Below are positions 26,368 to 33,900 of a stretch of DNA of 53,129 bases, piece after piece. The DNA lies in NCBI RefSeq assembly GCF_004348735.1, contig NZ_SMKT01000048.1, positions 1 through 53,129 of the forward strand. The letters run 5' to 3'. The DNA comes from Actinomadura sp. KC06. Lineage in GTDB: Bacteria > Actinomycetota > Actinomycetes > Streptosporangiales > Streptosporangiaceae. The position numbers and the translations under genes were made by a program. The notes beneath the pieces are model-generated. The model did not search any database. It saw nothing but the letters and a program-made list of their open reading frames with translations, and was not told where the DNA came from. The first letter of the stretch is position 1. Each line of letters opens with the position of its first letter.

Positions 26368-27254
26368 CCGCGCTGAAGATCGACCGACTGAACAAGGTCT
26401 ACACGGACGCCTACAGCGGTGAGGAGGTCACGGCCATCGACGACGTCTCCTTCGCGGTGCGGGAGGGCGAGTTCGTCTCCGTGCTGGGCCCCAGCGGCTG
26501 CGGCAAGACGACCGTGCTGAACATCGTCGCCGGGTTCGTGCGGCAGTCCGGCGGGACGGTCGTCGTCGACGGACGTCCCGTCGACGGGCCTGGCCCGGAC
26601 CGCGGGGTGGTGTTCCAGAGCCACGCGCTGTTCCCGTGGAAGACGGTGCTGGGCAACGTGGTCTTCGGGCTGCGCATGCGCAAGGTCCCCCGGGCCGAGC
26701 GCAACGCCAGGGCGGAGGAGTTCCTGAAGCTCGTCGGGCTCGACGGCTTCGCGCACAGGTACCCGCACGAGCTGTCCGGCGGTATGCAACAGCGGCTCGG
26801 TGTGGCCCGCGTGCTGGCGAACGAGCCGGCCGTGATGCTCATGGACGAGCCGTTCGCCAGCATCGACGCGCAGACGCGCCGCAAGCTCCAGGAGGACCTG
26901 ACGGGCATCTTCGAGACGCGCCGCCCGACGGTCTTCTTCGTGACCCACGACGTCGACGAGGCGGTGTTCCTTTCCGACCGGATCGTGGTGCTGTCCCGGC
27001 GGCCCAGCCGGGTCCGCGAGATCGTGGACGTGACACTGCCCAGGCCGCGCCGCTGGCAGGAGACGGCGGAGCTGCCGGAGTTCCGCCGCACCGCCAACCG
27101 CGTCAACGACCTGCTGGCCGGAGACGAGAACGCGCAGGACGAGGACACCAGCGGCGGCGGCGCCGCGCACGGCGAGGACGCCGAGGGCGGCCGAGTGCGC
27201 GGCAAGGACGCGGGGCGCGGCAAGGACGCGGGAGGCGAGCACGGTGCCGCCTAG
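26364..27254 (+). CDS. ABC importer ATP-binding protein (SsuB/TauB type) with charged tail
   Basis: 296 residues. Walker A GPSGCGKTT, Q-loop FQSHALFPWKTVLGN, signature LSGGMQQRLGVARVL, Walker B VMLMDEPFASID and H-loop FVTHDVDEA are complete. The normal domain ends near residue 255; after it comes a low-complexity tail rich in Gly, Asp, Glu and Lys with a repeated GKDAG unit. The tail resembles no regulatory domain I know. The last bases overlap the start of the small membrane-protein gene. Confidence 0.93.
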   Translation: MTALKIDRLNKVYTDAYSGEEVTAIDDVSFAVREGEFVSVLGPSGCGKTTVLNIVAGFVRQSGGTVVVDGRPVDGPGPDRGVVFQSHALFPWKTVLGNVVFGLRMRKVPRAERNARAEEFLKLVGLDGFAHRYPHELSGGMQQRLGVARVLANEPAVMLMDEPFASIDAQTRRKLQEDLTGIFETRRPTVFFVTHDVDEAVFLSDRIVVLSRRPSRVREIVDVTLPRPRRWQETAELPEFRRTANRVNDLLAGDENAQDEDTSGGGAAHGEDAEGGRVRGKDAGRGKDAGGEHGAA

Positions 27255-27597
27255 GACGTCGCTGCTGCGCCGGGCCGCCAAGAGCCCCACGCTCCGCAAG
27301 CTGGCCGTGGTGATCGCGATCGTGCTCGCCTACCAGATCTGGCTGAGCGTCCAGGCCGGGGGCAAGGTCGGCCCCGGCGTCGGCGCGGACCGCGACGAGC
27401 GCGGCCGCTTCCCGGTCGACGTGGAACTCGGCTTCGCGCCGGAGCGGTACCACATCCTGCGCATCCAGAAGCACGGCCGCATCGCGGGCACCGACGGCCA
27501 CGTCGTGCACCTGCGGGGCGTCGCGCCGGCGGGGGTGGACGCACTGGCCCGCGAATACTGGATCAAGCGCATCGAGGCGCCGAAGCGAGGGTCCTGA
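27244..27597 (+). CDS. Small membrane-anchored protein of unknown function in the importer operon
   Basis: 117 residues from GTG 27244, which overlaps the ATPase gene by 11 bases. A basic start (PRTSLLRRAAKSPTLRK) leads into one membrane helix (LAVVIAIVLAYQIWLS) and a C-terminal domain of about 75 residues, likely outside the membrane. I do not recognise the family. Tight coupling to the transporter suggests a partner or anchor. Codon use is like its neighbours, so it is probably real. Confidence 0.7.
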   Translation: MPPRTSLLRRAAKSPTLRKLAVVIAIVLAYQIWLSVQAGGKVGPGVGADRDERGRFPVDVELGFAPERYHILRIQKHGRIAGTDGHVVHLRGVAPAGVDALAREYWIKRIEAPKRGS

Positions 27598-27737
27598 CCT
27601 GGCCGCGGCCAGGTCCCGAACCCATGGTGAGCACGCCGGCGGCCGCGGACCGCACGGCTATTCGGAATGCGGATCGGCCCCCATCCGAAACCAAGGCCGG
27701 GATTGTCCGCCGCCAGGCACGGCGGTAGAGCAAAGGC

Positions 27738-28700
27738 ATGCTCCGTACCGATCTGCGCCTCGAATGGCTCGTCTCGTTCCTCACCGTCGTCGACACCGGA
27801 AGCTTCAGCGCGGCGGCGGAGGTCATCCACCGCTCCCAGCCCCGGGTGAGCATGCACGTGGCCGCCCTGGAACGGGAGGCGGGCGTCGCGCTGTTCGACC
27901 GGGACCGCCGGCCCGTGTCGCTCACCGACGCGGGCGTGGTCCTCGCCGAGCACGCCCGGACGATCCTGCGGCAGCTCGCCGGCGCGGAGGCCGCCATGGC
28001 CGGTTACCGCGGCGCGGCGCGGGGAGTGGTGACGCTCGGCAGCTATCCCAGCGCCAGCGCGGCGTTCGTGTCGCAGCTGCTGGAGCGGATGGCGCGGACC
28101 CGTCCAGCGATCAAGGTGATCCTGGTGGAGCGCTCCACGCTGGAGCTGGACGCGGCGCTTGCGGCGGGCGAGGTGGACCTCTGCCTGCGGCCCATGTCGC
28201 CGCCGACCGGGCCGTCGGTGGAGTGCCGCCCCCTGTGGCGGGAGGGGCTGATCGTCGTGCACCGCCCGGACCATCCGCTGGCCGGCCTGCCCGAGCCGCT
28301 GCCCCTGGCCGAGGTCGCCAAGTACCCGGTCATCACCATCGGCCGCCTCGGCTCGGCGAAGGCGATGGCCTTCGAGCCCTACCGCGCCTTCCATGAGCGC
28401 GGCCTCGAACCGAACGCCGTCCAGGCCACGAACCAGCCGCAGACGCTCATCTCCCTGGTCCGCAGCGGCCTGGGCGTCGGAGTCATCAATTTCCTGGCCG
28501 TCGCCACCGCCGACACGGACGGTGTGGTGGCCCGCCGCCTCGACGTCCCCTGCGGCCGCCGCGTCGCGGTCCACTGGAGCACGACCAGCCCCCTGACCCC
28601 GCCGGCCCGCACCCTCCTCCGCGAGATCGAGGTGTCGGACATCCCGGCGGGGACCACGAGGCTGACCGCGCCGGAGAGACAGCCGCAGCCCGCCGGATGA
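27738..28700 (+). CDS. LysR family transcriptional regulator (copy 2 of a paralogous pair)
   Basis: 320 residues. HTH at about residues 15-45 (FSAAAEVIHRSQPRVSMHVA) and a LysR effector domain. It shares ATNQPQTLISLVRSGLGVGV and the TADTDGV stretch with the LysR at 20727. It separates the importer operon from the exported-enzyme genes. Both copies probably respond to related ligands and divide control of the two halves of the block. Confidence 0.93.
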   Translation: MLRTDLRLEWLVSFLTVVDTGSFSAAAEVIHRSQPRVSMHVAALEREAGVALFDRDRRPVSLTDAGVVLAEHARTILRQLAGAEAAMAGYRGAARGVVTLGSYPSASAAFVSQLLERMARTRPAIKVILVERSTLELDAALAAGEVDLCLRPMSPPTGPSVECRPLWREGLIVVHRPDHPLAGLPEPLPLAEVAKYPVITIGRLGSAKAMAFEPYRAFHERGLEPNAVQATNQPQTLISLVRSGLGVGVINFLAVATADTDGVVARRLDVPCGRRVAVHWSTTSPLTPPARTLLREIEVSDIPAGTTRLTAPERQPQPAG

Positions 28701-28757
28701 CGTCCCGCGGCACCCGCGGGCGCGGGCGCGCTCCGGCCAGGGCGCCGACACCCGCCG

Positions 28758-28793
28758 CCGGCACCGGCACCCGCACCGGCACCCACCGGCACC
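28758..28793. repeat. Short GGCACC tandem-like repeats
   Basis: CCGGCACC units recur four times with CC or CA spacers just after the second LysR gene. The repeat is short and GC-rich; it may be a weak terminator or slippage product. Confidence 0.5.
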
Positions 28794-28822
28794 TGAACCG
28801 TTCAGTGTTCCAGGAGGAATTC

Positions 28823-28990
28823 GTGTGCCATTACGACGACCGGAGGAATGCACTTCTCCAAGGAGACCGCCAGCATCCGAACTCCGAATACCGCCATACG
28901 AATCACGAGCTTAACGACCACTCCCGCTCGCCTTACCGTTTGACGCACCACGAACCACGAGTCGCCTGGGGTGGACCGGATGCGAACTGA
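28823..28990 (+). CDS. Possible 55-codon leader ORF before the exported PLP enzyme
   Basis: GTG 28823 is preceded by AGGAGG (28812-28817) five bases before it, one of the best ribosome sites in the window. The frame runs 55 codons and ends at TGA 28988-28990, overlapping the start region of the PLP enzyme at 28980. The peptide is rich in His, Asn and Arg (HPNSEYRHTNHELNDHSR) and shows no family. GC at third positions is lower than in real neighbours, so it may be a translated leader for coupling, not a stable protein. Confidence 0.35.
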   Translation: MCHYDDRRNALLQGDRQHPNSEYRHTNHELNDHSRSPYRLTHHEPRVAWGGPDAN

Positions 28991-30575
28991 GGGAATATCA
29001 CGGCGGACGATGCTCGGGCGCGGCGCGGCCGCCGGCGGCGCACTGACCCTGGGACCGCTTCTGGGCGGCGAGGCGGTGGCGGCGCCGAACGGCGGCACAC
29101 CCGCCCGCGCCGCCGCGAAGGGCCCGAAGGGCGGCTACGAAGCGATCGGCGTGCGCCCGCTGATCAACGGACGCGGCACGTACACCGTCCTGTCCGGGTC
29201 GCTGATGCTGCCCGAGGTGCGCGACGCCATCGACAGGGCGGCGCGTAAGTACGTCCAGCTGGACGAGCTCGCCGACGCCATCGGAAAGCGCCTGGCCGAG
29301 CTGACCAAGGCCGAGTTCGGGATGGTCAGCTCCGGCGCGTCCGCGGCGCTGGGCCACGCGAGCGCCGCGTGCGTCGCCGGCGGCAACCCCGACCTCCACG
29401 TCCAGCTGCCCGACCTGACCGGCTTCACGAAGACCGAAGCGATCATCCCGAAGCACTCCAGGAACGTGTACGAGGCCGCCATCAGCGCCACGGGGCTCAA
29501 GGTCGTCGAGGTGGAGACCCGCGAACAGCTGAAGAAGGCCCTCGGGCCGCAGACCGCGCTCGTCTACATCTTCGCCATGCCCCGCGTCGACGAGAGCGAG
29601 CTCGACACGAAGACGATCGCGCAGATCGCCCACGCCGCGAACGTGCCGGTGCTGGTCGACGCCGCCGCGGAGATCCTCACCATCCCGAACGTCCACCTGG
29701 CGCGGGGCGCCGACCTCGTGGCCTACAGCGGCGGCAAGTGCCTGCGCGGACCGCAGTCGGCCGGCATCCTGCTCGGCCGCGAGGACCTCGTCCGGGCCGC
29801 CTGGGTGCACAGCGCGCCGCACCACGGCTGGGCCCGCGGGTTCAAGGTGGGCAAGGAGGAGGCGATGGGGATGCTCGCCGCCGTGGAGATGTGGGTGCAG
29901 CGCGACCACAGGGCCGAGTACGCGACGTGGACCTCATGGCTGAAGGACATCGCCCGCCGCGTCTCGGTGGTCCGCGGCGTGACCACGAAGATCGTCCAGC
30001 CGGAGGGGCTCTCCAACCGGACCCCGTCGCTGACCGTCCTGTGGGACGCCGAGAAGCAGGGCGTCACGGGCCAGACCATCGTGGACACCCTGTGGGACGG
30101 CGAGCCGCGCATCGCCATCAACGCCGCGCGCGGCGGCGACCCGGCGCAGTCCGGCGTGTCCATCACCCCGTACATGCTGGAGCCCGGCGACGCGCGGACC
30201 ATCGCCCGCGAGATCGTGAAACTGCTCAGGGACCCGCCTCCGGCGCCCGAGCCGCCCAAGCCGCCGACCGTCGACGCGAGCGGCACCTGGGCGCTGGAGA
30301 TCAAGTACACGGCCAGCACGTCCACCGCGCACGAGCTGAAGCTGACCCAGGACGGCGCGAAGATCACCGGCACCCACCGGGGCGAGTTCGTCAGCCGTCC
30401 GGCGACCGGCACCGTCAGCGGCGCGGAGGTGACCGTCCGCAGCTACTACGGCGAGGAGCACGGCGACGCGCTCAGCTTCACCTTCACCGGCACGCTCAAG
30501 GGCGACCGCATCAGCGGCAAGCTCAACATGGGCGAATACCTGGGCGCGTCCTGGACCGCCACCCGCAAGTCCTGA
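28980..30575 (+). CDS. Tat-exported SelA/DgaE-like PLP-dependent enzyme with C-terminal beta domain
   Basis: 531 residues. A Tat signal (SRRTMLGRGAAAGGALTLGP) sends it across the membrane folded, as a cofactor enzyme needs. Residues about 50-420 are a fold-type I PLP enzyme of the SelA/DgaE group: FGMVSSGASAALGHASAACV, the cofactor Asp in VPVLVDAAAEI and the PLP Lys in SGGKCLRGPQSAG. DgaE is a D-glucosaminate-6-phosphate ammonia-lyase. Residues about 440-531, after a Pro-rich linker, form a beta-rich domain (HELKLTQDGAKITGTHRGEF) resembling lipocalin-like domains of exported hydrolases. ATG 28980 preferred, GTG 28971 possible. Confidence 0.88.
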   Translation: MRTEGISRRTMLGRGAAAGGALTLGPLLGGEAVAAPNGGTPARAAAKGPKGGYEAIGVRPLINGRGTYTVLSGSLMLPEVRDAIDRAARKYVQLDELADAIGKRLAELTKAEFGMVSSGASAALGHASAACVAGGNPDLHVQLPDLTGFTKTEAIIPKHSRNVYEAAISATGLKVVEVETREQLKKALGPQTALVYIFAMPRVDESELDTKTIAQIAHAANVPVLVDAAAEILTIPNVHLARGADLVAYSGGKCLRGPQSAGILLGREDLVRAAWVHSAPHHGWARGFKVGKEEAMGMLAAVEMWVQRDHRAEYATWTSWLKDIARRVSVVRGVTTKIVQPEGLSNRTPSLTVLWDAEKQGVTGQTIVDTLWDGEPRIAINAARGGDPAQSGVSITPYMLEPGDARTIAREIVKLLRDPPPAPEPPKPPTVDASGTWALEIKYTASTSTAHELKLTQDGAKITGTHRGEFVSRPATGTVSGAEVTVRSYYGEEHGDALSFTFTGTLKGDRISGKLNMGEYLGASWTATRKS

Positions 30576-30667
30576 CGACCACGCCCGCCCCCGCGCTCCT
30601 TTGCACGTCCGCACCTTTGCACGTCATGCACTGAACCCTGTCTCACCCCAGCAACTCTGGAGGAACC

Positions 30668-31153
30668 GTGTCGTCCTCGAACCGACGGGACTTCATCCGC
30701 AAGGCCCCGACAGTGGCCGCCGTCGCCGCCGTACCGATCGTGGCGGGCGCCGGCCCGGCGGCGGCCGACGGCGGGCGCGGCCGCCGTCCGCGCAAGGAGG
30801 TCCACTACCCGGGCGGCGGGGAGCCGCCGCAGAACCCGCTGTTCAGCCCGATCGTCACGTACGGCGACATGGTCTACATCTCCGGCATCGGGGCGCACTT
30901 CGAGGGCGACATCCGCGCCCACACCGACCACGTCCTCAACGAGGTCGAGCGCTACCTGGAGTCCGTCGGCTCCTCCATGGAGAAGGTGCTGAAGGTCAAC
31001 GTCTACCTCAACTCGCTGGACGACTACGACGGCATGAACGAGGTCTTCCGCGGCCGCTGGGGCCGCGAGCCCGGCGTGCGCACCACCATCGCCGCCGCGG
31101 CGGGCATCCCCGGCGACTCGCTCGTCGAGATCGACTGCATCGCCGTCAGATGA
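30668..31153 (+). CDS. Exported RidA (YjgF/YER057c/UK114) family enamine/imine deaminase
   Basis: 161 residues: an N-terminal Tat-type signal (NRRDFIRKAPTVAAVAAVPI) and a RidA trimer domain. The catalytic Arg is in GVRTTIAAAAGIPGD and the Glu in SLVEIDCIAVR, so it is of the active RidA type. RidA hydrolyses the reactive enamines and imines that PLP ammonia-lyases release. RidA is normally cytosolic; finding it with an export signal right after an exported PLP enzyme strongly suggests they work together. Good ribosome site GGAGGAACC before GTG 30668. Confidence 0.9.
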   Translation: MSSSNRRDFIRKAPTVAAVAAVPIVAGAGPAAADGGRGRRPRKEVHYPGGGEPPQNPLFSPIVTYGDMVYISGIGAHFEGDIRAHTDHVLNEVERYLESVGSSMEKVLKVNVYLNSLDDYDGMNEVFRGRWGREPGVRTTIAAAAGIPGDSLVEIDCIAVR

Positions 31154-31184
31154 GCGCCGCCGTCAGCTGAGAACTGGAGTCCGG

Positions 31185-32492
31185 ATGCACGCGAGAGACC
31201 GATTCCGCCGGCGGATCCTTCCCGCCACCCTCACCCTGGCCCTCGGCGCCTCCCTCGGCGCCCTCGTCCCCGGCGGCGCGCCGTCCGCCGCCGAAGCCTA
31301 CGACCTCGTCATCCAGCGCGGCCATGTCGTCGACCCGAAGAACCGCCTCGACGCCGTCCGCGACGTCGCCGTCAAGGACGGGAAGATCGCCAAGGTCGCG
31401 AGGCGGATCGACGCCGCGGCCGCGAAGAAGACCGTCGACGCGTCCGGGAAGGTCGTCACCCCGGGCCTCATCGACCTGCACGCCCACCTCTTCCCCGGCC
31501 CGGAGGGCGCCTACCGGAACGGCTGGTCCGGCGTGGCGCCCGACGGCTTCACCTTCCGCTCCGGCGTCACGACCGCGGTGGACGCCGGCTCCTCGGGCGC
31601 GAAGAGCTTCGACCTGTTCAAGAAGAACGTCATCGACCGCTCCCAGACCCGCGTCCTCGCCTTTCTCAACATCGTCGGCGAGGGCATGGCGGGCGGCAGG
31701 TACGAGCAGGACCTCAAGGACATGGACCCGGCGCCGGCCGCGGCGAAGGCCGAGCAGCACCCGGGCACGATCGTCGGCATCAAGACGGCGCACTACGAGG
31801 GACCGGAGTGGACGGCCGTCGAGAACTCCGTCAAGGCGGGCGACGCGGCGGGCATCCCGGTGATGGTCGACTTCGGCGCCAACCGTCCGGAGCGCCCGCT
31901 GGAGACGCTGCTCACCGAGAAGCTCCGTCCCGGCGACATCTACTCGCACGCCTACTCCGGGCTGCGCGGCGAGCTGGGCCCGGACGGCAAGCTCAACCCG
32001 GGCATGAAGAAGGGCCGTGACCGCGGCGTGCTGTTCGACGTGGGCCATGGCGGCGGCAGCTTCGCCTACGACGTGGCCGTCCCGGCGATGAAGGAGGGCT
32101 TCACCCCCGACGTCATCTCCACCGACCTGCACATCACCAGCATGAACGCCGGGATGAAGGACCAGTCCAACATCATGTCGAAGTTCATGGCGCTGGGCAT
32201 GCCGCTGAAGGACGTCGTCAACGCCTCGACCTGGGTGCCCGCTAAGGCGATCCAGCGGCCCGACCTGGGCAACCTCTCGGTGGGCGCACCGGCTGACATC
32301 GCGGTGTTCACGCTCGACAAGGGCACGTTCGGTTTCGTCGACAGCTTCGGCTTCCGCATCGACGGCAAGCGGAAGCTGTCCACCGAGCTGACGGTCCGCG
32401 CCGGAAAGGTGGTCTGGGACCTGAACGGCAAGGCCGCCCAGAAATGGACACCGGACCCGAGCCGCCTGACGGGACGCCCGCACACGCACTAA
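31185..32492 (+). CDS. Exported amidohydrolase, cog3964 type (deacylase/esterase)
   Basis: 435 residues with a signal peptide (RRRILPATLTLALGASLGAL; Sec or Tat). The amidohydrolase metal site is complete: HxH in GLIDLHAHLF, the bridging Lys in GTIVGIKTAHYEG, His in IYSHAYSG and FDVGHGGG, and Asp in ISTDLHI. The sequence fits the cog3964 group, often misnamed dihydroorotase, whose tested members cleave acetyl-type esters or amides and whose genes commonly sit beside SelA-like genes. Starts 32 bases after the RidA stop with GGAG upstream, and a strong terminator follows. Role here: deacylation of the extracellular substrate (inference). Confidence 0.9.
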   Translation: MHARDRFRRRILPATLTLALGASLGALVPGGAPSAAEAYDLVIQRGHVVDPKNRLDAVRDVAVKDGKIAKVARRIDAAAAKKTVDASGKVVTPGLIDLHAHLFPGPEGAYRNGWSGVAPDGFTFRSGVTTAVDAGSSGAKSFDLFKKNVIDRSQTRVLAFLNIVGEGMAGGRYEQDLKDMDPAPAAAKAEQHPGTIVGIKTAHYEGPEWTAVENSVKAGDAAGIPVMVDFGANRPERPLETLLTEKLRPGDIYSHAYSGLRGELGPDGKLNPGMKKGRDRGVLFDVGHGGGSFAYDVAVPAMKEGFTPDVISTDLHITSMNAGMKDQSNIMSKFMALGMPLKDVVNASTWVPAKAIQRPDLGNLSVGAPADIAVFTLDKGTFGFVDSFGFRIDGKRKLSTELTVRAGKVVWDLNGKAAQKWTPDPSRLTGRPHTH

Positions 32493-32503
32493 CAAACCCG
32501 ACA

Positions 32504-32544
32504 AGGGGCGGTACGCCAGATCAAGGCCCTGGCGTACCGCCCCT
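32504..32544 (+). terminator. Terminator of the exported-enzyme operon
   Basis: AGGGGCGGTACGCCAG pairs perfectly with CTGGCGTACCGCCCCT over a 9-base loop (16 base pairs), 12 bases after the amidohydrolase stop. It closes the long same-strand block. The remaining bases to 32766 hold no gene I can see. Confidence 0.8.
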
Positions 32545-32766
32545 CACAATGCGCACCCGATAGTCGGGAGTGCGTCCAGGAAAGGCTCTCCCGGCGGATT
32601 CCTAAACTCCGGCGGCGCGACATCAAACGCCGTCGGGCGAACACCACGTGACACGGCTTCCAGCAAAGACAACAATGGCCCGTCGCTATCACGGAAAGCC
32701 ACGGCGTCCGAAACTCACGATCGCGGGCCGCGCGCCCTGAATCGTAAAGAAGCCCACCTTGGCAGG

Positions 32767-33576
32767 TCAGAGAGGAGCACGCCCTCCGGCCATCATGCTG
32801 CGCAGGCCCTGACACGCGTCCGCGCTCCACCCGCCGTCCACCAGCAGGGTGTGGCCGGTGATGAAGGCCGAGGCATCACTGGCCAAGAAGACTGCAGGCC
32901 CGGTCACATCGTCGACGGTGCCCCATCGCCCAGCGGGCACGGCCGCGATGATGGTCTCGGAGACGACTTCCTCGGAGGTGAACAGCCGAGTCAGGTAGGT
33001 GTCGGTCCAGCCCGGCGCGAGCGCGTTCACGCGCACTCCGCGTGGGGCCCACTCCACCGCCAAGGTCTTGGTGAGGGAGATCGCGGCCGCCTTGCCCGCG
33101 CTGTAGTGAGAGGCCATCGGGATGCCGGCGGTGCCCGCGACCGACACCATGTTGATCACCGAGCCGGATCGGCGGTCCAGCATGTGCGGCGCCACCGCAC
33201 GGCAGACGCTGACAATGGAGTTGAAGTTGACCGCCATCGCCTGCTCCCAATCGGCGGCGGTCAGCTCGGTGAAGGGTCCGACGTGGTCGGCACCGCCCGC
33301 GTTGTTGACCACGACGTCGATACCGTCGTGTTCGTCGATGGCGGTGGTGATCACGTCGGCGACGTGCTCGGGATCGGTGACGTCACACCGATACACGCCG
33401 ACTGTGCCGCCCAGGTCGCGGATGTGCCCGGCGACTCCCTCCAGTTCCTGGTGATCTCGTGAGGTGAGGATGACATGTGCGCCGGCATCGGCATAGGCCA
33501 AGGCCACGGCGCGGCCGATGCCTCGGGACGCTCCGGTGACCAGTGCGGTAATTCCTTCCAAGCTAAAGCGGGTCAT
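32767..33576 (-). CDS. SDR family oxidoreductase
   Basis: 269 residues of classical SDR: TGASRGIGRAVALAYADAGA, VNNAGG, Ser in NMVSVAGTAGIPM, and Tyr/Lys in SHYSAGKAAAISLTKTLAVE. The C-terminus HTLLVDGGWSADA is typical, with a short extra tail (CQGLRSMMAGGRAPL). The frame extends to 33750, but ATG 33576 fits the family. No operon partner; faces the end of the catabolic block. Confidence 0.92.
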   Translation of the reverse strand: MTRFSLEGITALVTGASRGIGRAVALAYADAGAHVILTSRDHQELEGVAGHIRDLGGTVGVYRCDVTDPEHVADVITTAIDEHDGIDVVVNNAGGADHVGPFTELTAADWEQAMAVNFNSIVSVCRAVAPHMLDRRSGSVINMVSVAGTAGIPMASHYSAGKAAAISLTKTLAVEWAPRGVRVNALAPGWTDTYLTRLFTSEEVVSETIIAAVPAGRWGTVDDVTGPAVFLASDASAFITGHTLLVDGGWSADACQGLRSMMAGGRAPL

Positions 33577-33900
33577 ATCCCGAGCATCACTTGGCGACCA
33601 CGCTCCATCAAGAAGTCGGAGGGTGCGCTCGAGCCCGGCGACGATCGCATAGAAGATGGCGCCGAGCTTCAATGACGGGTTCGGCCAGGGCACGGTCGTG
33701 GTGGAATTCTCATGGAATTTCCGCCGCGCACCGGCCCGCATGGCGATCACCAGGCGGGAAGCCCGATGAACGTGCTACCCGCTCATCGCCCGTGGCCACC
33801 GTGTCGGAAGGTCGCGCAAGTAGGCCTCCTGCTCCTCCGGCCACTGCATGTTCGCGCTCCGCCAGGAGCACCTGCACCCGCTCCCCCTGCGCTCCGGGTG
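33577..33900. other. Spacer between pafA and SDR, no firm gene
   Basis: Downstream of pafA on the same strand, a 24-codon frame (ATG 33849 to 33775, MQWPEEQEAYLRDLPTRWP) has a GGAG site 8 bases before it. It may be a micro-protein or chance. Nothing else protein-like is visible. Confidence 0.3.

Noticed and set aside
28758..28793. Possible CRISPR or direct-repeat array
   Set aside because: Units are 6-8 bases with no spacers of even length; it is a short GC-rich run only.
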